Assembly: GCA_016290615.1 (NCBI GenBank)
Contig: JAEEUS010000015.1
Coordinates: 1 to 44,594, forward strand
Length of the DNA stretch: 44,594 nt
Reading direction: 5' to 3'
Source: Lachnospiraceae bacterium
GTDB lineage: Bacteria > Bacillota > Clostridia > Lachnospirales > Lachnospiraceae
The position numbers and the translations under genes were made by a program. Under the pieces are notes generated by a model. That model was given only the letters and a program-made list of their open reading frames with translations. It did no database searches and was not told where the DNA came from. Within the stretch, counting starts at the first letter, position 1. Each line of letters begins with the position of its first letter. Positions 18,501 through 25,577 of the stretch are shown here, piece by piece.

Positions 18501-18865
18501 ACAATCCTTACAAGGATGAGATCATCCTCCGAAGATATGTACGGGGTCACGTCTACCCAAAATGAAGTATATCCGTCAGGCCAGTCGCATATATCCGTCC
18601 CGTTTATCCAAACGGAAGCATCCATATATACCCCTTCGAAATACAGGATATAGTTTCTGTCTTCTTCCGGTGTGAAGCCTATTTTCTTTGCATACCAGAA
18701 TACTTTATCTCTATAAAACTCGTCTGTATCATGTATCGCCGCATCATGTGGCACATTGACACATTCAAAATCTGCCCCTATCGTTTCAGGACAATTAAGG
18801 GCATCTTTTGAATACTCCAATGCTTTATAAAACCAGTTTTTATTAAAATCCGATCTGTTTCTCAC
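15524..18865 (-). CDS. Large intracellular GH2 beta-glycosidase (beta-galactosidase-like)
   Basis: 1113 residues with no signal peptide. Order: N-terminal sugar-binding sandwich (about 1-145), Ig-like sandwich (about 155-262), TIM barrel (about 265-560), then Ig/DUF4982-like and extra beta modules to the end. The acid/base is E386 in WSVGNE and the nucleophile E465 in IIYGSETSS. The barrel resembles beta-galactosidases with C-terminal Ig modules; specificity is not readable. In this operon a hexose or arabinose side-chain linkage on glucuronoarabinoxylan is plausible. The start is a GTG with AGAAGG only 2 bases away, so translation may be weak. A stem-loop separates it from the binding-protein gene. 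Confidence 0.88.
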   Translation of the reverse strand: MRNRSDFNKNWFYKALEYSKDALNCPETIGADFECVNVPHDAAIHDTDEFYRDKVFWYAKKIGFTPEEDRNYILYFEGVYMDASVWINGTDICDWPDGYTSFWVDVTPYISSEDDLILVRIVYRNPNSRWYAGPGIVRNVLLYDMPDRYILPDGIAVGTSREDNHWKIEVDAVICDKESCPEYVVGANKPESIDRHNPDIGLELYDNSGVLIAESRTSELLIDDPRLWSDKIPYLYLLRVILYKDDTVSDSDDINIGFRELEFTSDSGLYINGEHTKLKGVCLHDDFGALGHAFHPDAARRQIKLMKEMGANAIRVAHNPPAPGFLDICDELGMLVLDEIFDCWKKEKNPFDYGRFFDEWHEKDVKAWIERDRNHPSVIMWSVGNEIYDTHASKDGMDTMLHLMELVEKYDIYKHAPATLCSNYMAWENTQACADKIKLIGYNYTERLYDEHHKAHPDWIIYGSETSSVVQSRGIYHFPLSQSILSDDDMQCSSLGNSSTSWGAKTQDQCIATERDKNFSLGQFIWSGIDYIGEPTPYHTKNSYFGLADTACFPKDAYYLYKAQWTENRTPVIHLLPYWDFNPGQLIDIRVCSNMHRVELFKDGESLGSKYIDHEKGISFYADFRTGYSDGFIEAKAYDEAGKCLVSERRESFGDVEKLCLSQDTFEVSEGEDSLFFVEITALDEQNRLVENANCRVDVSVEGQGFLAGLDNGDSTDNDSYKGESKRMFSGKLLAIVRSNGQRGHIRVKASVNKTDIPVRKLELVSTDGFILTPDEPATTITATLHPANAVFDDITWQITNEAGVEIKKAVVEKVNTDGLGVKIRALGDGEFKVRALVKDENKKTVVISVLDMTAKGFGKMYTDPYEFVSGSLYDRSEGDVGNGNEKGVSTSRTQMCLIAYDNLDFGENGAKRVTIPIFELDNKETEIIFWKGFPYAEDSRICGRGVYNKPSKWNVYQEETFELDEVLKGVQTFGIELHHKTHIKGFCFERYNRARQMNEAAKADEIYGDAFKVTGENVEDIGNNVSLVFKNMDFGSSPIKSIKIYGRTLLEKNTIHILFEKDGCAVRQIIEFPYCEEYMEYEFELEEVEGVNDVTFIFLPGSHFDFGRFIFR

Positions 18866-18883
18866 AACCTTCTCTTTAAATAG

Positions 18884-18908
18884 AGCGCTCCACCACAGAT
18901 GGAGCGCC
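18884..18908 (-). terminator. Stem-loop after the solute-binding-protein gene
   Basis: GCGCTCCA (18885-18892) pairs with TGGAGCGC (18900-18907) across a 7-base loop. It lacks a long U tail (CTATTT leftward). A hairpin at this position after a binding-protein gene commonly protects its mRNA or partly stops readthrough, raising binding protein over downstream genes. Confidence 0.65.
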
Positions 18909-18947
18909 CATATTATAGTTCACTTCAAATCACTATTAATCATTTAA

Positions 18948-20663
18948 TTAGTCAAGGCTTGTAGCACTACCGTAAGCAGCTTCCCAAGCTGTTGTACGCT
19001 CGTCTATAATAGCCTGTCCGCCTGCTGAAAGGTAATCAGCCATAGCGTTATCCCATGTTGTATCAAAAGCATCTGCTGCTGCAACTACTGCTGTGTCGTA
19101 TACTTCATCTCTCTTAGATGCAAGAGCTTCACCCATACCGTCTTCAGCTGTGATCTGAGCAACCTTAACGTTCTTCTCGTATCTGGGATTTGTCATAGAA
19201 AGCTTAATTGCTGTCTCAACATCCGCAGAATCTACACTTGCATAGCTGTGAGCCATTGAAAGCTCAGTGAGCTTGTCATCTGCAAAATGAAGACCGTTAC
19301 ATGTGATTGTGTAGTCAATATTCTGACCTGAGTTCATGATAGCATCGCCTTCTGCTGCGATTATCTCTATAGCCCCGTCATCAAGTACGTTGTGTGTAAC
19401 ACCTTCGTCACCGATCTGGAGATACTGGATATGCTCAGGATCTGAGATCCAGTCTAAGTAAAGCATAGAAGCAAGAGGCTCATCATTTGTGCTCGGGAAG
19501 AAGATCTTTCTGTCGCCAGCTTCTGAGATACCGAACTTAAGTGTCTTGCCTGCCTTGTTCTCGAAGCAGTCAACTGCAACGTACTTAGCATTGTCGCCTA
19601 CAAGTCTCTTAAGGTTAGCCTGGATGGAATCATCACCGTTTCTGAAAGGATAATCCCAGTTGTGCTGGAATGCACCAACGTAACCAGCCTTCATCATATC
19701 GTCTTCTGTAGCATCGCCTGATCCGTACAGAGCGAAATCTTTCCAAAGAAGACCTTCGTTATACCACTTGTTAAGTGTTCTGATAGCTTCCTTTGTTCCG
19801 TTTTCTGTGAGCTTTCTGTCATCAAATCCGTTTACGTAGAACTCTTTGTCTGTTATAGCGGGATCGATCTCAGACTCGATAAGGAGAGCTGCTCTCCAGC
19901 CTACATCGTAAGAAACTGAGAAAGGAACCATCTTCTTAGCGTCTTTGCCAAGGAGTGTATCTGCGTTATCTCTGAATGCACAGATCATGTCGTAGAACTC
20001 AGCCTTGTTTGTAGGAGCCTTCATGTTGAGGGCATCAAGCCAATCCTGACGAACGAATGTAAGGATACGTCTGGGGTTAGCACGCTTACCCTCTATAGCC
20101 CAAAGTGTTCCGTCATTGATATCCTGATCCCAGTAGATGTTTGACTCACCGAGCCAGTTCCAAAGGTTCTGTGTATCAGCCTTGTAGTTATCAACATATT
20201 CCTTAAGATCAAGAACACCGCCCATGTTAGCGTATGTCTGAATTGTAGGATAAGAATATGTTACGCAGATATCAGGTGCTGTGCCTGCGGCGAGGAGATT
20301 GTTGATCTCATCAACCTCTGTCCAACGAGGTACTGCTACGAACTCAACTTCTACGTTGTGATCCTCGAGCATACCCTTCTTGATATACTCTGTATACATG
20401 TTGTTTGTAGGATCTGATCCGCCGTCATTTCCACGGTCATAAACTTCAACTGTGATGTGTCTTGTCTCTGCGAACTTACCGTCTGTAAGCTCTGAAACCT
20501 CTGCAGGCTCCTCTGTTGCAGTATCATCTGCAGGCTCAGCCACTGTAGTTGTGTCTGTAGCAGGTGTATCTGTTGCAGGTGCCTCAGTTGTCTGTTCTCC
20601 GCATGCAGCCATAGACATTACCATGGTAGATGCAAGAAGTACGGATAAAACTTTTTTCTTCAT
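18948..20663 (-). CDS. Sugar ABC transporter substrate-binding lipoprotein (LplA/LipO type)
   Basis: 571 residues. A lipoprotein signal ends at a lipobox MAAC (Cys21), followed by a Thr/Pro/Ala/Asp-rich tether (about 24-60) and a family-1-like binding fold. WRAALLIESEIDPA and KYVAVDCFENKAG lie in the middle of the mature protein. It partners the LplB/YtcP-type permeases upstream. Together with GH67 and UxuA/UxuB downstream, the likely ligand is an aldouronic oligosaccharide. A strong GGGAGG site precedes the ATG. The gene uses a noticeably narrower codon set than its neighbours (many GCT, GTA, AAC), consistent with high expression. Confidence 0.9.
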   Translation of the reverse strand: MKKKVLSVLLASTMVMSMAACGEQTTEAPATDTPATDTTTVAEPADDTATEEPAEVSELTDGKFAETRHITVEVYDRGNDGGSDPTNNMYTEYIKKGMLEDHNVEVEFVAVPRWTEVDEINNLLAAGTAPDICVTYSYPTIQTYANMGGVLDLKEYVDNYKADTQNLWNWLGESNIYWDQDINDGTLWAIEGKRANPRRILTFVRQDWLDALNMKAPTNKAEFYDMICAFRDNADTLLGKDAKKMVPFSVSYDVGWRAALLIESEIDPAITDKEFYVNGFDDRKLTENGTKEAIRTLNKWYNEGLLWKDFALYGSGDATEDDMMKAGYVGAFQHNWDYPFRNGDDSIQANLKRLVGDNAKYVAVDCFENKAGKTLKFGISEAGDRKIFFPSTNDEPLASMLYLDWISDPEHIQYLQIGDEGVTHNVLDDGAIEIIAAEGDAIMNSGQNIDYTITCNGLHFADDKLTELSMAHSYASVDSADVETAIKLSMTNPRYEKNVKVAQITAEDGMGEALASKRDEVYDTAVVAAADAFDTTWDNAMADYLSAGGQAIIDERTTAWEAAYGSATSLD

Positions 20664-20731
20664 TTTTTACCTCCCTATAAATTTGCAAAAAATTGATATA
20701 TGAATAACGGTCCGCGCCGTGTATTCCAAGG

Positions 20732-21670
20732 TTACTCTTTTACCGCTCCAAGTGTTACACCGTGTATGAAGTACTTCTGAAGGAACGGGTAGATGCAGAG
20801 GATTGGTATCGTAGAGAACATAACGATCGCCGCCTTAAGCGACTCTGACAATCCGGGAGTTGAGAAGCCTTCCTGTGTGGCAACCTCAACCGAGTTGATG
20901 TTGTTGAGGATGTTGTACAAAAGCAACTGCAACGGATAGAAATCCTTGTTCTTCATGTACATCAACGCATCCGAATAACCGTTCCATCTTCCTACGGCAT
21001 AAAACAATGCCAATGTAGCCAAAACAGGCTTTGAAAGCGGAAGATATATACTTAACAATATCTTGAAGAATGATGCTCCGTCTATTTCAGCCGATTCTCT
21101 CAAAGAATCCGGTATTCCATAAAAGAAGCTTCTCATAATGATCATGTTGTAAACGCTTAAGCAGCTCGGTATGATCAGTACAAGCGGGTTATCTAAGAGA
21201 TTTAACTCTTTCATGAGCAGGTAGTTCGGTATCGTTCCTGCGTTGAAGAACATCGTTATCGTTATGATGATGTTGAATACGCCTCTGCCCTTAAGCTTCT
21301 CAAATATAAGCGGATATGCACAGAGCGTTGTCATCGTGAGTGATACAAACGTACATATAACAGTCAATAACGCAGTCCAGATAAATGCTCTTATATATTT
21401 GGGGTCACCCAGAACCGTAGAGTATGCACCGAAATTCAACCCCTTGGGTATGAGATATACCTCATGCTTTACCAAGAAATCCGTTCCTGAAAGAGATCTG
21501 GCGAGCAGATTGATCATAGGGATCAGGCACAAGGCACTTATGAGAATACATATTATGACAAATACCATGTCCACTCTCTTGGTGGTTTTCGATTTTATGG
21601 TTCTTGAGATTTCTTCAGCCCCGTCTTTTTCTTTTGCTTTTCTCTTGTCTATCTTAACGTCTTTAGCCAC
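20732..21670 (-). CDS. ABC sugar permease, YtcP/LplC type
   Basis: 312 residues from a GTG at 21670. A perfect AGGAGG lies 8 bases upstream of this GTG; an earlier in-frame GTG at 21679 overlaps that AGGAGG and so is unlikely. There are six membrane helices. The EAA loop (SLRESAEIDGASFFKI...LPLSKP) contacts the ATPase. The C-terminus HGVTLGAVKE is typical of the YtcP branch. It forms the heteromeric channel with the preceding LplB-type protein. No ATPase gene is present, so a shared MsmK-like ATPase elsewhere is presumed. Confidence 0.92.
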   Translation of the reverse strand: MAKDVKIDKRKAKEKDGAEEISRTIKSKTTKRVDMVFVIICILISALCLIPMINLLARSLSGTDFLVKHEVYLIPKGLNFGAYSTVLGDPKYIRAFIWTALLTVICTFVSLTMTTLCAYPLIFEKLKGRGVFNIIITITMFFNAGTIPNYLLMKELNLLDNPLVLIIPSCLSVYNMIIMRSFFYGIPDSLRESAEIDGASFFKILLSIYLPLSKPVLATLALFYAVGRWNGYSDALMYMKNKDFYPLQLLLYNILNNINSVEVATQEGFSTPGLSESLKAAIVMFSTIPILCIYPFLQKYFIHGVTLGAVKE

Positions 21671-21682
21671 GAATCTCACCTC

Positions 21683-22648
21683 CTACCATATTCCGCGTTC
21701 GCCAAGTCGACGCGCAAGCCAGTTTGCGAACAGCAGGAAGAATACGCCTACAACAGACTGGAACAATCCTACCGCCGTTGTCAGTGAGAACTGCAAACCT
21801 TTGATACCGTGTTTATAAACAAATGTAGATATAACCTCTGCATACTTCATAACAAGGTTGTTTTGTAATGCAAAAGGTCTGTCAAAACTTGAGCCAAGGA
21901 TATTTCCGAGAGCCATAACCAGCAGGGTTACTATAGTGCCTCTGATGCCCGGCAGTGTAATATGCCACATCTTCTCGAATCTGTTGGCTCCGTCAACCGA
22001 AGCCGCTTCATAAAGCTCAGGTGATATACCCGCTATAGCGGCGAGATAAACGATTGAATTCCAACCAAAGCTTTGCCATACACCAAGGAAGATATATGTT
22101 CCAACCCATTTTACCGGATCGTTCAGGAAAGGAACCGCTTCACCGCCAAGTCTCTCGATAAACATGTTTACCAAACCGTTGGTTGGTGTGAAAAGCTGTA
22201 TAGCCAAACCATAAATTATAACCCATGAAAGAAAGTGAGGCATATAAGCAATGGTCTGAACAGTCTTTTTGAATCTCTTAAACGGCAATTCATTAAGAAT
22301 AAGTGCAAATATGATCGGGATCGGGAATCCGATACACAAATCCAGCAAATTAAGCACTACTGTGTTTCTTAATGCATTCTTGAAGTCATTGTTGTTGAAT
22401 GCCTGTATAAAATACTGCATTCCGTGATTAGCCGCCCATGGCATCTCTCCGACTTTCTTTACAATACTGTACTTCTTGAAAGCTATAAGTATATACTTCA
22501 TCGGTACATACTTAAAAACGAGAAGATAAACCATAGGAAGTAACAGCAGCAAATACAACTGCCAGTATCTCTTTATGTATATTTTCCAGTTTGTCTTCTG
22601 TTTCGGTGCTTTTACTTTACTTTTTGAAGCTTTTTCACCGGCGCTCAT
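21683..22648 (-). CDS. lplB: ABC sugar permease, LplB type
   Basis: 321 residues with six membrane helices after a basic N-terminal tail. The EAA loop (ELYEAASVDGANRFEKMW then ITLPGI) is near residues 205-230. LplB-type proteins form the channel with a YtcP/LplC partner, encoded immediately downstream. GGAGGTG precedes the ATG. It begins the transport-catabolic part of the operon and has its own promoter with an overlapping operator. Confidence 0.92.
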   Translation of the reverse strand: MSAGEKASKSKVKAPKQKTNWKIYIKRYWQLYLLLLLPMVYLLVFKYVPMKYILIAFKKYSIVKKVGEMPWAANHGMQYFIQAFNNNDFKNALRNTVVLNLLDLCIGFPIPIIFALILNELPFKRFKKTVQTIAYMPHFLSWVIIYGLAIQLFTPTNGLVNMFIERLGGEAVPFLNDPVKWVGTYIFLGVWQSFGWNSIVYLAAIAGISPELYEAASVDGANRFEKMWHITLPGIRGTIVTLLVMALGNILGSSFDRPFALQNNLVMKYAEVISTFVYKHGIKGLQFSLTTAVGLFQSVVGVFFLLFANWLARRLGERGIW

Positions 22649-22675
22649 CTGACACCTCCGTTAATATCTGCTTTA

Positions 22676-22687
22676 CTAGTATACAAG
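22676..22687. promoter_or_regulatory. GntR-type operator at the lplB promoter
   Basis: CTAGTATACAAG, identical (as reverse complement) to the two copies before gntR. It covers about -5 to +7 relative to the predicted lplB start, so a bound regulator would block initiation. The TNGT...ACNA shape is typical of FadR-class GntR proteins. Confidence 0.8.
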
Positions 22688-22688
22688 T

Positions 22689-22717
22689 ATATTAGCATAT
22701 CGCGTTTGCTTTGTCTA
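22689..22717 (-). promoter_or_regulatory. lplB operon promoter
   Basis: Leftward strand: -35 TAGACA (22712-22717), 17-base spacer, extended -10 TGC-TAATAT (22689-22694). It lies between the gntR terminator and lplB, and the operator abuts the -10. Confidence 0.75.
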
Positions 22718-22720
22718 AAC

Positions 22721-22762
22721 GTAAAAAACAACCAAATTGATATATACAATTTGGTTGTTTTG
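22721..22762 (-). terminator. Terminator after gntR
   Basis: Perfect 13-bp stem AACAACCAAATTG (22727-22739) / CAATTTGGTTGTT (22747-22759) with a 7-base loop. Read leftward it is followed by TTTTTTA. It separates gntR from the structural genes. Confidence 0.88.
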
Positions 22763-22796
22763 CACAAATAAGATTATTTAGTTTAACGTTTAATTG

Positions 22797-23474
22797 TTAA
22801 TCTTTGAAATACTGCGGGTATGCCGCTCTTATCTCAGCCTCGTCGATATGGTATCTTGAAAGATGTTTTTCAACTAACATACTGCAGCTTTCCTTATCCT
22901 TCTTCTTTATAGATTCGAGCATCTGTCTGTGATCACCGACTATCTTTGTATCCTTGACAGTCTTCATAGAAAGAGTCCTTACTCTGTCAAAATGAAGCAT
23001 TATGTTTGAACGCATGGCATGAAGTGTTTCCTTTTTCGCCGCAGAATATATCAGCTTATGGAATTCGTCATCGAGAAGATATATCTTGTCTGTCGCCTGA
23101 GTCTGAAGATAAAACTCCTGCAGTGCCACATTCTCTTCAAGTCTGTCGATATCTGCCTGTGTAGCAAGATCACATGCTTCCTCAATGACTGCTATATCGA
23201 GCGTTTTCCTTAAAAACCTGGCCTCTTCAACAAATGTCGAATCAATGAGTGCCACATAGCTTCCCCTCTGGGGATAGATTTCTATGACAGCCGCCTTGCT
23301 TAGCTCCTGTATCGCTTCTCTTACAGGTGTTCTGCTTACACCTAAAAATCCCGCAATCTCGTTTTCACTGATACCGGTTCCCGGTTCAAGATCAAGAGAA
23401 ACGATGTTTTCCCTGATGGCTCTTAATGCATAGTCTCTTGCTGTCTCTGTAGGTAGCTTTGCAATCTCTTTCAT
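22797..23474 (-). CDS. uxuR: GntR-family (FadR/FCD subfamily) regulator, likely of hexuronate genes
   Basis: 225 residues from the ATG at 23474, which is preceded by GGGGGAA. An ATG 19 codons earlier lies inside the operator region and is rejected. The N-terminal winged helix has ISENEIAGFLGVSRTPVREAI. The C-terminal all-helical FCD domain (about 85-215) binds a ligand, usually a metal-dependent carboxylate; FHKLIYSAAK supplies a typical His. It probably represses this locus and itself until a hexuronate intermediate binds, given the matching palindromes at its own promoter and at lplB. The UxuR name follows Geobacillus usage and is inferred. Confidence 0.88.
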   Translation of the reverse strand: MKEIAKLPTETARDYALRAIRENIVSLDLEPGTGISENEIAGFLGVSRTPVREAIQELSKAAVIEIYPQRGSYVALIDSTFVEEARFLRKTLDIAVIEEACDLATQADIDRLEENVALQEFYLQTQATDKIYLLDDEFHKLIYSAAKKETLHAMRSNIMLHFDRVRTLSMKTVKDTKIVGDHRQMLESIKKKDKESCSMLVEKHLSRYHIDEAEIRAAYPQYFKD

Positions 23475-23495
23475 TTTAAGTTCCCCCGTTTTGTC

Positions 23496-23532
23496 CTTGT
23501 ATACTAGTGTCCCTAAATAACTAGTATACAAG
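23496..23532. promoter_or_regulatory. Double GntR operator in the gntR leader
   Basis: CTTGTATACTAG (23496-23507) and its exact reverse complement CTAGTATACAAG (23521-23532), centres 25 bp apart. They lie about +5 to +41 of the predicted gntR transcript, consistent with autoregulation by roadblock. Confidence 0.82.
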
Positions 23533-23543
23533 TTTCTGTGAGT

Positions 23544-23572
23544 ATTATAAATGCTGACAGGTCATTTGTAAA
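23544..23572 (-). promoter_or_regulatory. gntR promoter
   Basis: Leftward strand: -35 TTTACA (23567-23572), 17-base spacer, -10 TATAAT (23544-23549). The operator pair follows immediately. It is divergent from the GGDEF gene promoter 36 bases away. Confidence 0.8.
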
Positions 23573-23607
23573 GCATCATATTAAACGTTTTCTTTTCAGA
23601 TATCACC

Positions 23608-23636
23608 TTGTTGTAAGCTTTATAATTTGATAAAAT
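23608..23636 (+). promoter_or_regulatory. Promoter of the first LacI-like/GGDEF gene
   Basis: TTGTTG (23608-23613), 17-base spacer, TAAAAT (23631-23636). The downstream TAAAATTATTA is identical to that at the paralogous gene (32056). A GTG lies exactly six bases after the -10. Confidence 0.7.
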
Positions 23637-23678
23637 TATTAAGTGACATATCTTTTGTTCATGAGGCATAGTACAGGA

Positions 23679-25574
23679 ATGAGGAAACGTATCGGATTGA
23701 TAATTGGCGAGACCGCCAACGAATACTGCATGACGTTGATTGACAGCATCTACAAGGAAGTCCTTGAACTGGATTACGATATTTTTGTCTTTGTCAACTA
23801 TGGCATATATGATCACAACATAGCTCTTTACGGAGAAGGAGAATCTTCTGTCTACAAGATCCCCGTCCCCGATTCTTTTGACGGCTTCATAATCGATGAA
23901 ACGCTTTTTAATATAGATAAGATGGGTGAAACAGTGTATGACTATTTCACCAAGAACGTCAAGTGTCCCATCGTCTATCTCAAAAAGAGAACAGAACGCT
24001 TCTACGACATGCTCCTTGCCGACAGGCAGGCCATTAAAGACATCACCAATCATTTCATAAAAGATCACGGCTTTACAAACATCTGTCACATGACGGGCAG
24101 ATGGGAGCTTCAGGATGCCCGCGACAGATTCCGCGGATATGAGGAAGCAATGTCAGAAGCCGGCCTTGATGTCACCGATGACATGATATTCTACGGAGAT
24201 TACTGGTATAACAAAGGAGCTGAAGCGGTCGATTTCTTTACTCACGGCGGCAGTGATCTTCCGCAGGCGATAGTCTGTGCAAATGATTACATGGCTCTTG
24301 CAATATGCAAAGAGCTTACAAAAAGAGGTATACGCGTTCCCGAAGATGTCTGCGTCTCTGGCTATGACAATGAGGAGAGCGGTCAGCACAGCGATATCCC
24401 GATAACGACATTTGACGGGAATATTCCGGAGTTTGGCCGCATGGCTGTTTTGACACTGCATGCGGCGATAAACGGAGAATGTCCTCCGAAGGAGACCTTT
24501 GTTCCGAGCAAGATGATCCTAAGAAACAGCTGCGGATGCCGTATATGTACCGTAAAGGATAAGGTACATTTTGACGTTCAGAGACTGAATCAGAAATATC
24601 AGGGACTGGATATGGTCGTTTATATGTACAACGGCTTCCAGATGTCTCTAGATATAGAGGATATCTTCTCAAACGCAGATGCATACTTCAAGCACAATGA
24701 AGCTTCTTATTCATATATCTGTCTTTGTGAAGATGCTCTAAATGCCACAAAGCGTTCGGTTGAACAGACCAACGAATATACCGACAAAATGATCCTAAAG
24801 AGGATATTTTTCAGGGATGAGAACAACTGCTACGAATCACCGGATCTATCCTTCTCAAGAAGAGATCTTCTTCCAGTGCAGTTTTTTGATACGGAAACAC
24901 CTCATATATACTATGTGCATCCTATACATTCGCAGAACAAATGCTATGGATACATGATGTCCGTATATCCTGAAAATTCTGGTCCCAACAACTATACTCA
25001 GGCTTATCTTTCGGCACTCGGAAACGCTCTTGATGAGTACAACGTGCATAATGAATATATGAACATGGAAGAGATCAAATCCATGTATCTTACCGATTCA
25101 CTGACGGGAATATGCAACCGAAGAGGATTTGAGCAGAACATGAACATGATCCTTGACAGATCTAACAGACGTGAGATCTATCTGAGTGTTGCCAGCATAG
25201 ATATGGATGGTCTCAAATACATCAATGATACATTCGGACATGAAGCCGGAGACAAGTGTCTAAAGGCCATGGGACGGGCTCTTGCATCGGTGATCACTCC
25301 CGATGAAGTTGCAGCAAGGTACGGCGGTGACGAATTTGCTGTAATACTCGCATCAAAGAATCCCGACAGGCATCTTACTTTCGAAACAGATCTTATGAGA
25401 GCGATAGAAAAAGAAAATGCCGGCCTGGATGCGCCATATACGCTCCATGCCAGCATAGGTCTTGTTCATGTAGGTACGGGAAGCTATCCCACCCTTGCCC
25501 CTTATATACAGCGTGCCGATAAGCTCATGTACGATAACAAGGCAAGATACAAGGAAAGCCTTAAAAGAAATTAA
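23679..25574 (+). CDS. LacI-like sensor fused to GGDEF diguanylate cyclase (paralogue 1)
   Basis: 631 residues from ATG 23679. N-terminal periplasmic-binding-protein-like sugar-sensor fold without a helix-turn-helix (about 1-270, ending at NSCGC), a GAF-like middle domain (about 280-450), and a C-terminal GGDEF domain. The active motif GGDEF starts at residue 549, and SLTGICNRRGF is the usual entry block. The inhibitory RxxD site is absent. There is no signal peptide or membrane helix, so it should sense cytoplasmic sugars and make c-di-GMP. The start is chosen because it gives exactly the same length and motif spacing as the second paralogue. A GTG at 23643, six bases after the -10, would add 12 residues in a leaderless mRNA. 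It is divergent from gntR. Confidence 0.88.
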   Translation: MRKRIGLIIGETANEYCMTLIDSIYKEVLELDYDIFVFVNYGIYDHNIALYGEGESSVYKIPVPDSFDGFIIDETLFNIDKMGETVYDYFTKNVKCPIVYLKKRTERFYDMLLADRQAIKDITNHFIKDHGFTNICHMTGRWELQDARDRFRGYEEAMSEAGLDVTDDMIFYGDYWYNKGAEAVDFFTHGGSDLPQAIVCANDYMALAICKELTKRGIRVPEDVCVSGYDNEESGQHSDIPITTFDGNIPEFGRMAVLTLHAAINGECPPKETFVPSKMILRNSCGCRICTVKDKVHFDVQRLNQKYQGLDMVVYMYNGFQMSLDIEDIFSNADAYFKHNEASYSYICLCEDALNATKRSVEQTNEYTDKMILKRIFFRDENNCYESPDLSFSRRDLLPVQFFDTETPHIYYVHPIHSQNKCYGYMMSVYPENSGPNNYTQAYLSALGNALDEYNVHNEYMNMEEIKSMYLTDSLTGICNRRGFEQNMNMILDRSNRREIYLSVASIDMDGLKYINDTFGHEAGDKCLKAMGRALASVITPDEVAARYGGDEFAVILASKNPDRHLTFETDLMRAIEKENAGLDAPYTLHASIGLVHVGTGSYPTLAPYIQRADKLMYDNKARYKESLKRN

Positions 25575-25577
25575 TAT

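Noticed and set aside
22695-22712. Catabolite-response element (CcpA cre) in the lplB promoter spacer
   Set aside because: GCAAACGCGATAT matches the consensus only in its centre and lacks the symmetric outer bases.
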